Shown: piece by piece, positions 43,244-53,069 of the stretch
Layout of the letters: the number at the start of each line of letters is the position of its first letter
Numbering within the stretch: position 1 is the stretch's first letter
Assembly: GCF_017874355.1 (NCBI RefSeq)
Contig: NZ_JAGGLI010000012.1
Coordinates: 20,799-84,798 of the forward strand
DNA length: 64,000 bases
Direction of reading: 5' to 3'
From: Acetoanaerobium pronyense
GTDB taxonomy: Bacteria > Bacillota > Clostridia > Peptostreptococcales > Filifactoraceae
Made by a program: the position numbers and the translations under genes
The notes under the pieces: model-generated
The model's database searches: none
Told to the model about the DNA's origin: nothing
What the model saw: the letters and a program-made list of their open reading frames with translations, nothing else

Positions 43244-43324
43244 ATCTAACTAATCCCCTTTCTGCTTTTCTTGTATTAGTTAATAGGACAATTATTTTAG
43301 TATATTCCCCCTTTTTTTAACAAG

Positions 43325-43350
43325 AAAAAACCTTGAACAAAAGTCAAGGC
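43325..43350 (-). terminator. Terminator after the cobalamin riboswitch, before cbiM
   Basis: On the minus strand CCTTGACTTTTGTTCAAGG is followed by TTTTTT. It lies between the aptamer and cbiM and is probably the expression-platform terminator. Confidence 0.8.
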
Positions 43351-43439
43351 TGAGTTTGAGGAATTATATTATTTTAAGAAAAAATCTTTTTTCTAAGTTT
43401 TGTATAATTTCCTTCGCCCCCTATAACTCGTAGAGTAAT

Positions 43440-43625
43440 GGCTCTTAAAAAAACAGGCAGGTATTCTGACTCAAGAATCTACGCTTTTTTGGCCTTCCCA
43501 GTTTCCCAGTGGCATATTCAAAAAAACTCCCCTTTTACAGCGGCGAGACCGTGTGGGATTTTCACCCATCTTCCCTTTTACTACAATTAAGTTACCTAGT
43601 TTTTCTTGTTATGTACTTGTCAACT
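43440..43625 (-). ncRNA. Cobalamin (B12) riboswitch
   Basis: On the minus strand the order is GGTGAAAATCCCACACGG, the B12 box CGCCGCTGTAA, GCCACTGGGAAACTGGGAAG and GAGTCAGAATACCTGCCTG, all conserved elements of the cobalamin aptamer. Downstream are a terminator and cbiMNQO, which are expected to be shut off by adenosylcobalamin or a related corrinoid. Confidence 0.96.
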
Positions 43626-43836
43626 TTAATGATATACCACACTTGAAAAATATGCAACTGTATTATATTTGAGCTTTGATTAAGGTCCTTTAAATTAATT
43701 TTTTGTTACTTCTTATTCTTCCATTGAAAATAGAGCTATAATTTAATTAAATGTATTAAAACATAGTTTATCCTCAAGTTACTTTTTATTTTATTTAACT
43801 TGAAATAATACTGGGGATAAAAAGGAGATGGCTTTA

Positions 43837-44535
43837 TTGATAAAAAAATTCTTAGTATCTATTACGGGTCTAATCCTTATTTTAGGAGGAGTTTTTTCTG
43901 GTTTTATATTTATTGAGGGACATATGTTATACAGCTCAGCTATCAAAGAAATTCCTATAAAAGATAAGGTGATAGAAATACAAAACACTTCTTCCTATAT
44001 ATCATCAGAAGAAATATCGGAATATTTTTTAAATGCAATTGTTTCAATTGAAGATAGAAGATTCACAGACCATAGGGGATTTGATCGTCGTTCTTTTTTA
44101 AGAGCAATACTATCAAATATAGAATCAAAATCATTCGCAGAGGGTGGTAGCACAATAACTCAGCAGCTAGCAAAGAACATGTATTTTTCCCATGAAAAAA
44201 AACTCTCTCGAAAGGTAGCAGAACTACTTGTTGCACTTGATATCGAAAGACTCTATAAGAAAGATGAGATTTTAGAGCTTTATGTAAATATAATCTATTA
44301 TGGAGATGGATATTATGGAGTAAAAGATGCAACCTATGGCTACTTTAATATTTCTCCAAAGGATATGAACCTTGACCAAGCTACCCTCTTAGCTGGAATT
44401 CCAAATGCTCCAAGTGCCCTTGCGCTAAGCAATCACATAGGCAGAGCAAGGGTAAGACAAAGAGAGGTAGTCGAGTCTATGGTAGAAAATGGCTATATTT
44501 CAATGACAGAGGCGTCTTCGATACTTAATCAGTAA
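43837..44535 (+). CDS. Monofunctional peptidoglycan glycosyltransferase (GT51)
   Basis: A 232-aa membrane-anchored glycosyltransferase: one N-terminal membrane helix (about 3-27), then the GT51 motifs IVSIEDRRFTDHRGFD (catalytic Glu), EGGSTITQQLAKNMYF, RKVAELLVALDIERLY and LDQATLLAGIPNAPSALALS. It polymerises lipid II into glycan strands at the outer face of the membrane; no transpeptidase domain is fused. The TTG at 43837 lies 9 nt after AAAGGAG; the ATG at 43828 touches the SD and is less likely. Confidence 0.92.
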   Translation: MIKKFLVSITGLILILGGVFSGFIFIEGHMLYSSAIKEIPIKDKVIEIQNTSSYISSEEISEYFLNAIVSIEDRRFTDHRGFDRRSFLRAILSNIESKSFAEGGSTITQQLAKNMYFSHEKKLSRKVAELLVALDIERLYKKDEILELYVNIIYYGDGYYGVKDATYGYFNISPKDMNLDQATLLAGIPNAPSALALSNHIGRARVRQREVVESMVENGYISMTEASSILNQ

Positions 44536-44593
44536 TATAATGGATTGATATATCTAAAATGTTAATATTGATGCTAAAATTTCCTTAACTTAT

Positions 44594-44637
44594 AAAAAAG
44601 GTGTAGCTAAAGAGAAAGTCTTTAGTACACCTTTTTT
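44594..44637 (+). terminator. Terminator after the GT51 gene
   Basis: AAAAAAGGTGTAgCTAAAGA pairs with TCTTTAGTACACCTTTTTT. Confidence 0.85.
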
Positions 44638-44692
44638 ATTTCAAATCTCTAAACCCTTAAATCTTAAAGCTAAATTCTGACTGAGACGAGAT

Positions 44693-46570
44693 TTATTTGC
44701 TCATTAACTTAAATACATCATTAGCGTATTCAACTGGGTCATTTATAGTAAGTCCTTCAATTAAAAGAGCCTGATTATATAGCACTCTTGCATAAATTTT
44801 TACTTTTTCTTTATCTGTTTCAAATGCTTCTTTAATCCCTTTGAAAATCTCATGATTTATATTGATTTCAAGGATTCTTTCTGCCTTCACCTCATTGCCA
44901 TTTGGCATTGCACTAAGAACCTTCTCCATCTCTATAGAAAGCTCTCCCTCACTTGTAATACATACTGGATGGCTTTTTAATCTTTTAGAAGCTCTTATAT
45001 CCTTTACTTTTCCAGAAAGCTCCTCTTTCATCATCGAGAAAATATCTTGATTTTCTTCCTTTTCTTCTGGAGTTTCATCAATCTTTTCATTTTCGATTCC
45101 CAAGTCTCCTGATGATACTGACTTGAATTCTTTGTCCATATAATTCATCATCATTTTTACAGCAAACTCATCTACATCATCTGTAAAGTAAAGAATTTCA
45201 TAGCCTTCATCAGATACAAGCTCTGTTTGAGGAAGTTTATCAATTTTTTCTACACTCTCTCCAGATGCATAGTATATGAACTTCTGGTCTTCCTTCATTC
45301 TTGTTACATACTCCTCAAGAGTAACCATTTTCTTTTCTGTTGAAGAATAAAACATTATAAGGTCCTGAAGTGTTTCTTTATCTTGACCAAAATCACTGTA
45401 TACTCCAAATTTTAGCTGTCTTCCAAAGTTTTTATAAAACTCTTCATATTTTTCTCTGTCATTTTTAAGAATGTTCAAAAGTTCGCTCTTCACTTTTTCT
45501 TTTATTCTTTTAGCTATTATTTTAAGCTGCCTGTCATGCTGAAGTAGCTCTCTTGATATATTGAGTGAAAGGTCTTCAGAATCCACCATACCTTTTACAA
45601 AGCTAAAATAATCAGGCAATAAGTCAGCACACTTATTCATTATCATAACTCCGCTAGAATATAACTCAAGACCCTTTTCATATTCTTTTGTATAAAAATC
45701 AAATGGAGTTTTTTCAGGAATGAATAGTATTGACTGATATCTCACTGCACCATCTGCACTGATATGAATATGTCTAAGAGGCTTATCAAATCCATAATGC
45801 TTCTCTGAATAGAAGTTATTATAATCCTCTTCTTTTAATTCACTTTTATTTTTTCTCCAGATCGGTACCATGCTGTTGATTATTTTTTCTTCTTTATAAT
45901 CCTCATACTCATCCTCTGACCCATCCTTTAATCTGCTAGATGATATATCCATCTTGATTGGGTACCTTATAAAATCAGAGTACTTTTTCACGATAGATTT
46001 CAATCTGTACTCCTCAAGATAATCATCGTAGTTTTCATCCTCTGTATTTTCCTTTAGCTTTAATATAATCTTAGTTCCCACTTCTTCTTTTTCGCAAGCC
46101 TCTATGGTATACCCTTCTGCTCCTTCAGATTCCCACCTATATGCCTGTTCGCTCCCAAGGGCCTTAGTAATCACCGTTACATGCTCTGCTACCATAAAAG
46201 CTGAGTAAAAGCCTACTCCAAACTGTCCTATGATATCAAATCCATCTTTTAGTTCGTTTTCCTTTTTAAAAGCAAATGACCCACTATTTGCTATGACCCC
46301 AAGATTTGCTTCAAGCTCATCCTGAGTCATCCCTATTCCAGTATCTATTATGGTTAGAGTTCTGCTTTCCTTGTCTGCCTCTAGTTTTATATAGTAATCA
46401 TCTTGATTAAATGTAAGATTTTCATCAGTAAGGGCTTTGTAATAGATTTTGTCTATAGCATCACTGGAATTTGAAATAAGCTCCCTTAAAAATATTTCCC
46501 TATGTGTATAAATTGAGTTAATCATAAGATCAAGAAGTCTTTTGGATTCTGCTTTAAATTCTTTTTTCAT
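44693..46570 (-). CDS. htpG: Molecular chaperone HtpG (Hsp90)
   Basis: A 625-aa Hsp90-family chaperone with the GHKL ATP-binding N-domain ([32 protein letters not shown]), a middle domain ([20 protein letters not shown]) and a C-terminal dimer domain. It helps fold client proteins under stress. The CIRCE operator at its promoter indicates control by the repressor HrcA. SD AAAGGAG precedes ATG 46570. Confidence 0.97.
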   Translation of the reverse strand: MKKEFKAESKRLLDLMINSIYTHREIFLRELISNSSDAIDKIYYKALTDENLTFNQDDYYIKLEADKESRTLTIIDTGIGMTQDELEANLGVIANSGSFAFKKENELKDGFDIIGQFGVGFYSAFMVAEHVTVITKALGSEQAYRWESEGAEGYTIEACEKEEVGTKIILKLKENTEDENYDDYLEEYRLKSIVKKYSDFIRYPIKMDISSSRLKDGSEDEYEDYKEEKIINSMVPIWRKNKSELKEEDYNNFYSEKHYGFDKPLRHIHISADGAVRYQSILFIPEKTPFDFYTKEYEKGLELYSSGVMIMNKCADLLPDYFSFVKGMVDSEDLSLNISRELLQHDRQLKIIAKRIKEKVKSELLNILKNDREKYEEFYKNFGRQLKFGVYSDFGQDKETLQDLIMFYSSTEKKMVTLEEYVTRMKEDQKFIYYASGESVEKIDKLPQTELVSDEGYEILYFTDDVDEFAVKMMMNYMDKEFKSVSSGDLGIENEKIDETPEEKEENQDIFSMMKEELSGKVKDIRASKRLKSHPVCITSEGELSIEMEKVLSAMPNGNEVKAERILEININHEIFKGIKEAFETDKEKVKIYARVLYNQALLIEGLTINDPVEYANDVFKLMSK

Positions 46571-46608
46571 CGATTATGTTGCTCCTTTCTTATTTTTCAA
46601 AAAAATAA

Positions 46609-46635
46609 TTAGCACTCTATATTATCGAGTGCTAA
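46609..46635 (-). promoter_or_regulatory. CIRCE element (HrcA operator) upstream of htpG
   Basis: TTAGCACTC-N9-GAGTGCTAA, an exact match to the CIRCE consensus, lies 39 nt before the htpG start and just downstream of its promoter. Confidence 0.96.
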
Positions 46636-46639
46636 TTAT

Positions 46640-46667
46640 AATTTATCAAATTGAGTGTATTTGTCAA
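46640..46667 (-). promoter_or_regulatory. htpG promoter
   Basis: On the minus strand, TTGACA (46667-46662), a 16-bp spacer and TAAATT (46645-46640). CIRCE lies right after it, over the likely start of transcription. Confidence 0.65.
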
Positions 46668-46758
46668 TATTTTTTATGGAAATATATTGAGTTCTTATTT
46701 TATTTTATTGTTTTTTTACCTAAAAATAACTTTCATATTTGTTATTTAATCAATAAAT

Positions 46759-47166
46759 TTAGTTATTCTTTTTATTTTTATTGCTAAAAACATATACAAA
46801 TATTCCTGCAACAGCAAAAACCCCAATTATTACAGGGAGCTTGGATATATTTTTTTCTGTAGCACCCTCTTGGTATTCTGCCCTATGGCCCATTCCATCA
46901 TCAGCTACTGCTTTATGTATATTTAGATTTTCATCAAAATGAAATTTTCCATCCTCATCCACAGGTCCTTTTGCAAGTTCATTTCCATTTTCGTCATAAA
47001 TTGTAATTTCAGTCCTAGGAGAAAATCCCCCTCCCTCATACTCAACCCTAAGTACTCCAGATTCTTCCAAAATCAAGTCCATCCCATGTGCAAAAGAAAC
47101 TCCTGGAAGTAATAAAGCTACTATTAGAAATATAAATATACTGCTTTTTTTAAAAATATTAATCAT
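46759..47166 (-). CDS. Secreted membrane-anchored protein with an Ig-like/carboxypeptidase-regulatory-type domain
   Basis: A 135-aa protein: signal peptide ending VSFAHG, one beta-sandwich domain (TEITIYDENGNELAKGPVDE..., typical of metal-transport-linked Ig-like domains), then a C-terminal membrane helix (about 107-128) and a KNKKNN tail. After signal cleavage the N-terminus would start with His, near HGMDLILEESG. Proteins of this kind are often linked to Ni/Co uptake. Together with its His-rich neighbour it may bind metal at the surface, which is an inference. Confidence 0.65.
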   Translation of the reverse strand: MINIFKKSSIFIFLIVALLLPGVSFAHGMDLILEESGVLRVEYEGGGFSPRTEITIYDENGNELAKGPVDEDGKFHFDENLNIHKAVADDGMGHRAEYQEGATEKNISKLPVIIGVFAVAGIFVYVFSNKNKKNN

Positions 47167-47229
47167 AAAATTGCCCCCACGCTTATATGTTTTAAGAAAT
47201 TATAGTCTCCCTTAAATCTTTATATTCAA

Positions 47230-47775
47230 TTAATGACTATGTCCGTGAGCCTCATGCTCGGCAGTTGGAAGCATCTCTACTCTATTTGAGTCAAATATTT
47301 GCATATTGCTCTCCTGAGGGAAATGCTCTGTTACAATTGCATATAGGCCTGCTTCTTCAATAGTGAAATAAATATGTCCATGGTCCTCATTCATTTCAAG
47401 GGTATATGCAAAATCTGGCTTTGCATCAAATGTGCTATCTTGCTCTATCATATCTTTATCAGTGACCATTAAATGTGATGCATGATGATCTAAATCAGTT
47501 ATATTATCACCCAGTTTTATAAAACCTATATCCATAGTCTCATCTTCACTCGCACCAAAATGAAGCATGTACTTTCCTTTTTCTAATTCAAACTCTCCAA
47601 TCCATTCATACTCTCCATGAGCATGCTCTTCTACTTTACTAGCTATTTCCTCTTCTGCCTTTTCAGACTCAGCTGCTACCTGCGTTTCACTTTCCTGAGC
47701 TGGCTGAGAGCAACCCACAAATCCAAAACCTACTCCTAAGGCTAATACTAAAGCTAACAATTTTTTTCTTTTCAT
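47230..47775 (-). CDS. His-rich metal-binding-type lipoprotein
   Basis: A 181-aa lipoprotein. The signal peptide ends FVGC (Cys22), followed by an acidic linker and a beta-rich domain flanked by histidine clusters ([33 protein letters not shown] and a C-terminal EHEAHGHSH). The His/Glu tracts suggest binding of zinc, nickel or cobalt at the cell surface. It is upstream of the 135-aa anchored gene and 4 kb from the cobalt importer. SD AGGAGG precedes ATG 47775. Confidence 0.75.
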   Translation of the reverse strand: MKRKKLLALVLALGVGFGFVGCSQPAQESETQVAAESEKAEEEIASKVEEHAHGEYEWIGEFELEKGKYMLHFGASEDETMDIGFIKLGDNITDLDHHASHLMVTDKDMIEQDSTFDAKPDFAYTLEMNEDHGHIYFTIEEAGLYAIVTEHFPQESNMQIFDSNRVEMLPTAEHEAHGHSH

Positions 47776-47847
47776 CTCAATTCCTCCTATTTTGTCAATA
47801 TCAATATATATTTCAATGGCTTATTAAAAAAAGCAAGTTCAGTCATT

Positions 47848-49338
47848 TTGGAAAATAAAACCAATTCCACTAATATAAGAGCAACCAAAGCAATATATTT
47901 TATTATCTTTTTATGTTCACTAGGTCTTATAGGACAGGCTCTTATTATTAATGGCTTTGAAGAAGGCAAAGTGGTAGCTTCTGTGATTGGGTTCGGATTT
48001 ATCATAGCAACAACGGTTTTTTTATTAAGTATAAAAAAAATCCTTCCTGATATAATAGTTGCAGTAATAATGCCCCTTATCCCTGCACTTATAGCAATGT
48101 ATCTTTTATATCTTCAAAAGGGCACATTTAGAATTTTTTTAGGTTTTCCAGTTACAATAGCCCTTTCAGGGCTTTATTTTAAAAAAAATGTAGTATTAAC
48201 TTTTAGTCTTATTTTAAATATACTCTTGATTATATTTTATATATTAATGCCTCAATATGTCATAGGGAGTGAAAGTGATATTGGGGAGTTCATAGTGCGA
48301 ATGATACTTATAAACGCTACTGTAATTTCACTTTATTTTATTACTAAATGGGGAAATCAGCTTATAGATATGGCAACAGAAAGCAAATCTCAGGCAGAGA
48401 GTCTTTTAAAAAACCTGCAAAGTACTCTAGATAATATAAAAATATATTCAAATACACTAAATGAAGACATGAAAAAAGGAAATGAGGATATTTCAACTGT
48501 AAAAGAAATAAGCGAATCTATTACTATAGCTATTCAAGAAGTTGCAAAAGGCGTAGAGGAAGAAGCAATAAGTATTAATGATATAAATAGCTCAATGCTT
48601 GATGCTACTAATATGGCATTAGATGCTCAAGACTCTTCTAAGCTAATATACTCATCTTCACAAAATATGAACATCATGGTAAAAGACGGAATTAAAAACA
48701 TGAACATGATGAATGAGCATACAAAACTAGTAAGTAATGCAATTAGCTCTGCTGTAAGTACCGTAACTAATCTGGATGAACAAGTCAATAAGATAAACAG
48801 TTTTTTATCATCGATTACTCGTATCTCTCAGCAGACAAATCTTCTAGCTTTAAACGCAGCGATTGAAGCTGCAAGGGCAGGTGAATCTGGAAAAGGGTTT
48901 GCGGTTGTGGCCGATGAAGTAAGAAAGCTTGCTGAAGAAAGCGGAAAAATGGCTAAAGAAATTGCAAATGTTACTGGTGAAATAAATAATGTAAAAGATG
49001 AAGCCTTAAAAGAAGTGACTAAGGGTGATGAGGCTGTAAGAGAAAGTAACAAGATTATCGAAGGAGTAAATCATTCTTTTATGGAAATGGCTCAATCCTT
49101 TGAGGTGATGAATCAAAATATAAATAAAGAAACACAGCAAATAACAAGTGTCACAGAGGTATTTAAAGATATATTAGATAAAATAGAAAATATTGCAAGT
49201 ATTACCCAGGAACACTCTTCAACAAGCGAAGAAATTGCTTCGGCTGTAGAAGAACAAAACAGCAGAATAAAGGATCTTCACACTGAGCTAGATAAGGTTG
49301 TAAAGGTGAGTGAAGATTTGTATTCTCTAACAATCTAA
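47848..49338 (+). CDS. Methyl-accepting chemotaxis protein without a large sensor domain
   Basis: A 496-aa protein. The N-terminal 175 residues hold five or six membrane helices and no obvious extracellular ligand domain. The cytosolic MCP signalling domain follows, with the hairpin tip [20 protein letters not shown] and [20 protein letters not shown]. It should signal to CheA/CheW, none of which are in this window. The start TTG 47848 is weak: no SD is visible and the frame is open further upstream, so the real start may differ. Confidence 0.88.
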   Translation: MENKTNSTNIRATKAIYFIIFLCSLGLIGQALIINGFEEGKVVASVIGFGFIIATTVFLLSIKKILPDIIVAVIMPLIPALIAMYLLYLQKGTFRIFLGFPVTIALSGLYFKKNVVLTFSLILNILLIIFYILMPQYVIGSESDIGEFIVRMILINATVISLYFITKWGNQLIDMATESKSQAESLLKNLQSTLDNIKIYSNTLNEDMKKGNEDISTVKEISESITIAIQEVAKGVEEEAISINDINSSMLDATNMALDAQDSSKLIYSSSQNMNIMVKDGIKNMNMMNEHTKLVSNAISSAVSTVTNLDEQVNKINSFLSSITRISQQTNLLALNAAIEAARAGESGKGFAVVADEVRKLAEESGKMAKEIANVTGEINNVKDEALKEVTKGDEAVRESNKIIEGVNHSFMEMAQSFEVMNQNINKETQQITSVTEVFKDILDKIENIASITQEHSSTSEEIASAVEEQNSRIKDLHTELDKVVKVSEDLYSLTI

Positions 49339-49347
49339 AATAATATA

Positions 49348-49385
49348 AAAAATGGGCATATGACTAGGTCACATGTCCATTTTTA
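49348..49385 (+). terminator. Terminator after the chemotaxis gene
   Basis: AAAATGGGCATATGA pairs with TCACATGTCCATTTTT. It lies between convergent genes and may serve both. Confidence 0.75.
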
Positions 49386-49401
49386 TAGTTTATATATTTA
49401 A

Positions 49402-49821
49402 TTAAAGCTTAGCTCCTAGCGATTTGCACTTTTCAATTCCTTCAGCATCAGGCTCAAGATTTATAATAAGGCCATCATCTACTAGATTTGCTCCATAGCC
49501 TTCCATTCTTTGTTGCCAATCTTGCATCCACTCACCATTTCCCCAATCGTAAGAACCAAAAAGGGCAAGTTTTTTTCCTGAGATTACGCTTTGAATAGAA
49601 TCTACAAAAGGCTCCATTTCAGATTCTTCTAAAACTTCGGCTCCCATAGACGGGCAACCAAGGGCTACACCCTCTGCCTCCTCAATATCTGAAGGTGATG
49701 CTTTGTCAACACTTAAAAGCTTTACTTCATTTCCACCTTCTCTAGCTCCATCAGCAATTGCATTTGCCATTGCCTCTGTATTACCTGTGCCACTCCAATA
49801 TACTATAGTAATTTTTTTCAT
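49402..49821 (-). CDS. Flavodoxin, iron-regulated
   Basis: A 139-aa flavodoxin with the FMN phosphate loop YWSGTGNTEAMA and the segments LGCPSMGAEVLEES and FGSYDWGNGEWMQDW typical of clostridial flavodoxins. It carries electrons in place of ferredoxin, usually when iron is scarce. ATG 49821 follows AAGGAGG and overlaps the stop of the Cys-rich peptide gene (ATGA), so both share the Fur-boxed promoter. Confidence 0.95.
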   Translation of the reverse strand: MKKITIVYWSGTGNTEAMANAIADGAREGGNEVKLLSVDKASPSDIEEAEGVALGCPSMGAEVLEESEMEPFVDSIQSVISGKKLALFGSYDWGNGEWMQDWQQRMEGYGANLVDDGLIINLEPDAEGIEKCKSLGAKL

Positions 49822-49973
49822 TCTAATTTCCTCCTTGTGGTTATTTTGGTGGTACATCCACAAGTTCCAGTCTCATCACATTTACAGTCTATACAATTAC
49901 ATTTATGTAGTTTTTCTTCCTTAATTTTATCAACTTTTTTATCTTCTTCTAAAATTATTTTTTCATTATGCAT
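49818..49973 (-). CDS. Small Cys-rich peptide (51 aa) coupled to flavodoxin
   Basis: A previously unlisted small gene. It has SD AAAGGAG and ATG 49973. The first 24 residues are Lys/Glu-rich, followed by CNCIDCKCDETGTCGC (25-40, six Cys) and a basic tail. The Cys pattern resembles small metal- or cluster-binding proteins such as metallothionein-like peptides, though no family is recognised. Its TGA overlaps the flavodoxin ATG. A sigma-A promoter and a strong Fur-box match lie directly upstream, so it should be made when iron is low. It may trade metal or protect the flavodoxin pathway; both ideas are inference. Confidence 0.8.
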   Translation of the reverse strand: MHNEKIILEEDKKVDKIKEEKLHKCNCIDCKCDETGTCGCTTKITTRRKLE

Positions 49974-49992
49974 AATAATCTCCTTTCGTTTT

Positions 49993-50011
49993 GAAAACGA
50001 TTTTCATTATC
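49993..50011 (-). promoter_or_regulatory. Fur box over the transcription start of the Cys-rich peptide/flavodoxin unit
   Basis: On the minus strand GATAATGAAAATCGTTTTC matches the 19-bp Fur consensus GATAATGATAATCATTATC at 16 positions and overlaps the predicted +1. Confidence 0.85.
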
Positions 50012-50017
50012 GACTAT

Positions 50018-50046
50018 ATATTAACATTTAGATTTTTAAATGTCAA
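50018..50046 (-). promoter_or_regulatory. Promoter of the Cys-rich peptide/flavodoxin unit
   Basis: On the minus strand TTGACA (50046-50041), a 17-bp spacer and TAATAT (50023-50018), just upstream of the Fur box. Confidence 0.75.
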
Positions 50047-50085
50047 TATACTTACTTTATTTCAAAGCTATTGTTTTTAGGTATT

Positions 50086-50128
50086 AAAAAAACCTGAAAT
50101 CACTGAAGAATCTTGTGTCTCAGGTTTT
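50086..50128 (-). terminator. Terminator after the SDR gene
   Basis: AAAACCTGA pairs with TCAGGTTTT. On the minus strand a T run follows. It is about 40 nt past the SDR stop codon. Confidence 0.7.
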
Positions 50129-50167
50129 GATTATAATATTTTATTAATTCCTTACTTGAATAAAAAA

Positions 50168-50923
50168 TTAGCTATTTTCTATAAAATCTCTTACGCTAAC
50201 TATACCGCCCTGCTCAAAATCAGACTCTGTATAAAGAAGGTCATATAAAACCTGTGCAACTACCTTTGGCTCAAGAAGCTTCCCCTCTGATTTATATTCT
50301 TTGAATTTTTCAAGGTCTTCAAAGTCATTCTCATCTGCACTTCTTATTGTCTCTTGCATAGCAGTATCCATTATGCCTGGTCCAAATGAGAGACATTTAG
50401 CTCCATTTTCTCCTTGCTCTAGTGCAATCACTCTAGTCATCATATCAACTCCACATTTTGAAACACAGTAGCTTCCCCAGCCCTTGATTGGAGACTTCCC
50501 AGCACCTGAGGATACTGTAATTATTCTCTTATCCCCTTCAAAAGCAGCAGTTTTTCTTAAAAAGCTAGATGCAAGTATAAGGGGAGCCGTAAGATTTACA
50601 TTAATATTTTGTATTATTTCAACATCCTTTACTTTATCCATAGGCTTTATAGGCTCTACCATCCCGGCATTATTTATAAGAGCAATTTTTTTAGCATTTG
50701 AAAAATCTATGCTCTCAAATATTTCATCTATAGTATTTTCTATTTCGAATAGATTATCTAGATTTAGCGAAAAATGAGCCACATTGTCCGTGTCCAAAAG
50801 TTTTTCAACCTCATCGTTTTTATTTCTTGAAATTAAAAATACTTTATTATCAGCTTCTGAAAGTATTTTAGAAAGCTCAAGCCCAAGACCTTTTGATGCT
50901 CCAGTTACTATAAAATAATTCAA
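50168..50923 (-). CDS. Short-chain dehydrogenase/reductase (benzil/sepiapterin reductase-like)
   Basis: A 251-aa Rossmann-fold SDR with TGASKGLG (cofactor loop) and the NNAG motif as LINNAGMVEPI. The catalytic Ser is in TVSSGAGKSPIKGWGSYCVSKCG, which contains Tyr (YCVSK; YxxxK in modified form). The order resembles the YueD-type benzil or sepiapterin reductase subgroup. NADPH is likely. The start is TTG 50923, 8 nt after AAGGGAG; the upstream ATG lacks an SD. Substrate unknown. Confidence 0.88.
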   Translation of the reverse strand: MNYFIVTGASKGLGLELSKILSEADNKVFLISRNKNDEVEKLLDTDNVAHFSLNLDNLFEIENTIDEIFESIDFSNAKKIALINNAGMVEPIKPMDKVKDVEIIQNINVNLTAPLILASSFLRKTAAFEGDKRIITVSSGAGKSPIKGWGSYCVSKCGVDMMTRVIALEQGENGAKCLSFGPGIMDTAMQETIRSADENDFEDLEKFKEYKSEGKLLEPKVVAQVLYDLLYTESDFEQGGIVSVRDFIENS

Positions 50924-50992
50924 TATCCTATCTCCCTTCTGCATTTGGTTTGATTATAATTTTTTTAATATTTATAATTTTAATTAATTATA

Positions 50993-52612
50993 TCATTTTT
51001 TCAGTCTATAAACTTCTTCTTCAATCCTGCTTTTCTCAATTCTTTCAAATAACACCTTTACATTTTCTATTTCAGTATTGCTATCCACTTCAAAAAACTC
51101 CCATTTAATATCCTTTATTTTTAGGATATTGTGAACCTCAGCTGAAGAAAATGGTAAAAAAGGTTCTAAAAGTACCGACAAATTAGCAATAATCTGTACG
51201 CAGGTATAAATCCTATCTTTGCAATTTGATATATCATTTTTTACTGTAAGCCACGGTTGTTTCTCGTCAAAATATTTATTTGCAGATCTTATAAATAAAA
51301 ATATCTTCTCTAAAGCCTCCTTAAAACATCCTTCTTCTATTAGTCTTCCCGTATTTTCATAAAGCTCAATAAGCTCATTTTTTATTAATATATCTAGCTT
51401 TCCCTGTGGAACCTTTCCTTCAAAGGATTTTTCAATAAATACAAGAGTTCTGTTTACGAAATTTCCATATGCTCCAAGAAGCTCTCCATTATGGCTATTA
51501 ATAAGCTCTCTAAATGAAAAATCTCCATCCCTTTTTTCCGGTCCATTACCTATAAAAAAGTAACGCAAAGTATCGCTTTGATATCTACTCAATAAATCCA
51601 AAACCCATACTGCCCAGTTTTGGCTTGTGGATATTTTTTTCCCTTCTAAAGTCAGATATTCGCTTGAAATTATCCTATCTGGAAGATGAAGATTTCCATG
51701 GGCTTTTAGTAGTGCAGGGAGTATTATGCTATGAAATGGAATATTGTCCTTGCCATGAATATAATAGTGAAGTGCTTTGTCTGACCATAGCTCTTCCCAG
51801 CTTAGACCTCTTTCTTCTGAGTATTTTTTACTTGCAGATAGATACCCAAGGACTGCCTCAACCCATACATATATTCTTTTATCTTCAAATCCTTCTAAAG
51901 GAACTGGAACTCCCCACTTAAGATCCCTAGTTATAGCCCTATCTCTAAGCCCTTCATTCACATAGCGTTTAGAAAGATTTATAGCATTTTCTCTCCACCC
52001 TGTAGAAGAATCAATATATTCTCTTATAAACTCTTCAAAACTTGATAAAGATAAATAAAAATGCTCTGAAAGTCTAAACTCTGGCTCATTACCACAAAGC
52101 GTGCATTTTGGCTCATTTAAAATTGAAGGCTCAAGTAAATCTGAACATATATCACACTGATATCCCCTTGCTACGCTACTGCAGTTTGGACAGACTCCAA
52201 TTACAAATCTATCAGGAAGAAACTGGTCACAGCTACTGCAATATGCCTGTAGCTCAGTTTTTTTGTATATATATCCGCTCTCTAAAAGTCTTTTAAAAAA
52301 TTCCTGTACAAAGTCAATATGATACTCATCGCTTGTCTTATTATACAGGTCATATGAAAATCCTAGCCTTTCAAAACACTCTTTAAACTCATTATGAAAT
52401 CTATCTGCAATCGCATTTGGGCTAACACCCTCTTTACTCGCTCTTATTTGAATAGGAGTGCCATGACAATCACTTCCAGATACATAACATACATTTTCCC
52501 CTTTTAATCTAAAATATCTAGCTAAAATATCCCCAGGAAGTAGTGCTGCTATATGTCCTATGTGTAGAGAACCGTTGGCATATGGCCATGCCCCTGCAAT
52601 CAATATATTCAT
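50993..52612 (-). CDS. metG: Methionyl-tRNA synthetase (short form)
   Basis: A 539-aa class I synthetase with [11 protein letters not shown] (HIGH motif), a zinc knuckle region CSSCDQF...CPNC...CDIC...CTLC, and KISTS (a variant of KMSKS). It ends right after the anticodon-binding helices, so the C-terminal EMAP-like tRNA-binding domain of many clostridial MetG proteins is absent. Start ATG 52612, behind GGAGG (GTG 52618 lies too near the SD). A Met T-box leader lies upstream and regulates it by tRNA-Met charging. Confidence 0.95.
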   Translation of the reverse strand: MNILIAGAWPYANGSLHIGHIAALLPGDILARYFRLKGENVCYVSGSDCHGTPIQIRASKEGVSPNAIADRFHNEFKECFERLGFSYDLYNKTSDEYHIDFVQEFFKRLLESGYIYKKTELQAYCSSCDQFLPDRFVIGVCPNCSSVARGYQCDICSDLLEPSILNEPKCTLCGNEPEFRLSEHFYLSLSSFEEFIREYIDSSTGWRENAINLSKRYVNEGLRDRAITRDLKWGVPVPLEGFEDKRIYVWVEAVLGYLSASKKYSEERGLSWEELWSDKALHYYIHGKDNIPFHSIILPALLKAHGNLHLPDRIISSEYLTLEGKKISTSQNWAVWVLDLLSRYQSDTLRYFFIGNGPEKRDGDFSFRELINSHNGELLGAYGNFVNRTLVFIEKSFEGKVPQGKLDILIKNELIELYENTGRLIEEGCFKEALEKIFLFIRSANKYFDEKQPWLTVKNDISNCKDRIYTCVQIIANLSVLLEPFLPFSSAEVHNILKIKDIKWEFFEVDSNTEIENVKVLFERIEKSRIEEEVYRLKK

Positions 52613-52657
52613 ATCCACACCTCCGTAAACTTTATATTAGAATTTAAAAAATACATA

Positions 52658-52925
52658 AAAAAACTCTCACCTCCAGGTATTATCCTGGGGACGAGAGTAT
52701 AGACTTCGTGGTACCACCCCGGTTCGCCAGTGCCTTGCAGCATTAGCCTCAAAAGGTACGTCAGATTCATCTGATTATACCCTGGTGCTGTAACGGGCAC
52801 TCCCGTCGCCGCCTAAGCTCTAAGACTTTCGGGGCAAAGCTCCAAGACCATATTCAGCTATCTACTTCTCTCTCCTTCTCAGCTTTACGGAGTTCTCTGT
52901 ATGAGTTATAGGTAACCTACTCTTC
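52658..52925 (-). ncRNA. T-box leader RNA with methionine specifier, upstream of metG
   Basis: On the minus strand the T-box sequence GGGTGGTACCACG is at 52719-52707, and the Stem I segment GAATATGGTCTTGGAGC contains the specifier ATG at 52851-52849. The UGGU loop fits tRNA-Met. The terminator ACTCTCGTCCCCAGG / CCTGGAGGTGAGAGT plus seven Ts spans 52697-52658, then comes metG. Lack of charged tRNA-Met should allow read-through. A frame once visible inside this RNA (52800-52609) is not a gene. Confidence 0.95.
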
Positions 52926-53069
52926 TTTTCATAGCAGTTTTATGTTAATTTTTTTAAAATTTTAGCATAGATATATTTTAAAAGCAATGAAAATATCATT
53001 ATAAAAAAATATATGTCTAGAGAATTTTATTAAATAAAAAATCATATCCTTTTTATTATTTAAGTTATT

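Noticed and set aside
52609..52800. A 63-codon frame on the minus strand upstream of metG
   Set aside because: It lies inside the T-box leader and covers its antiterminator and terminator. Base pairing, not codons, explains the sequence.
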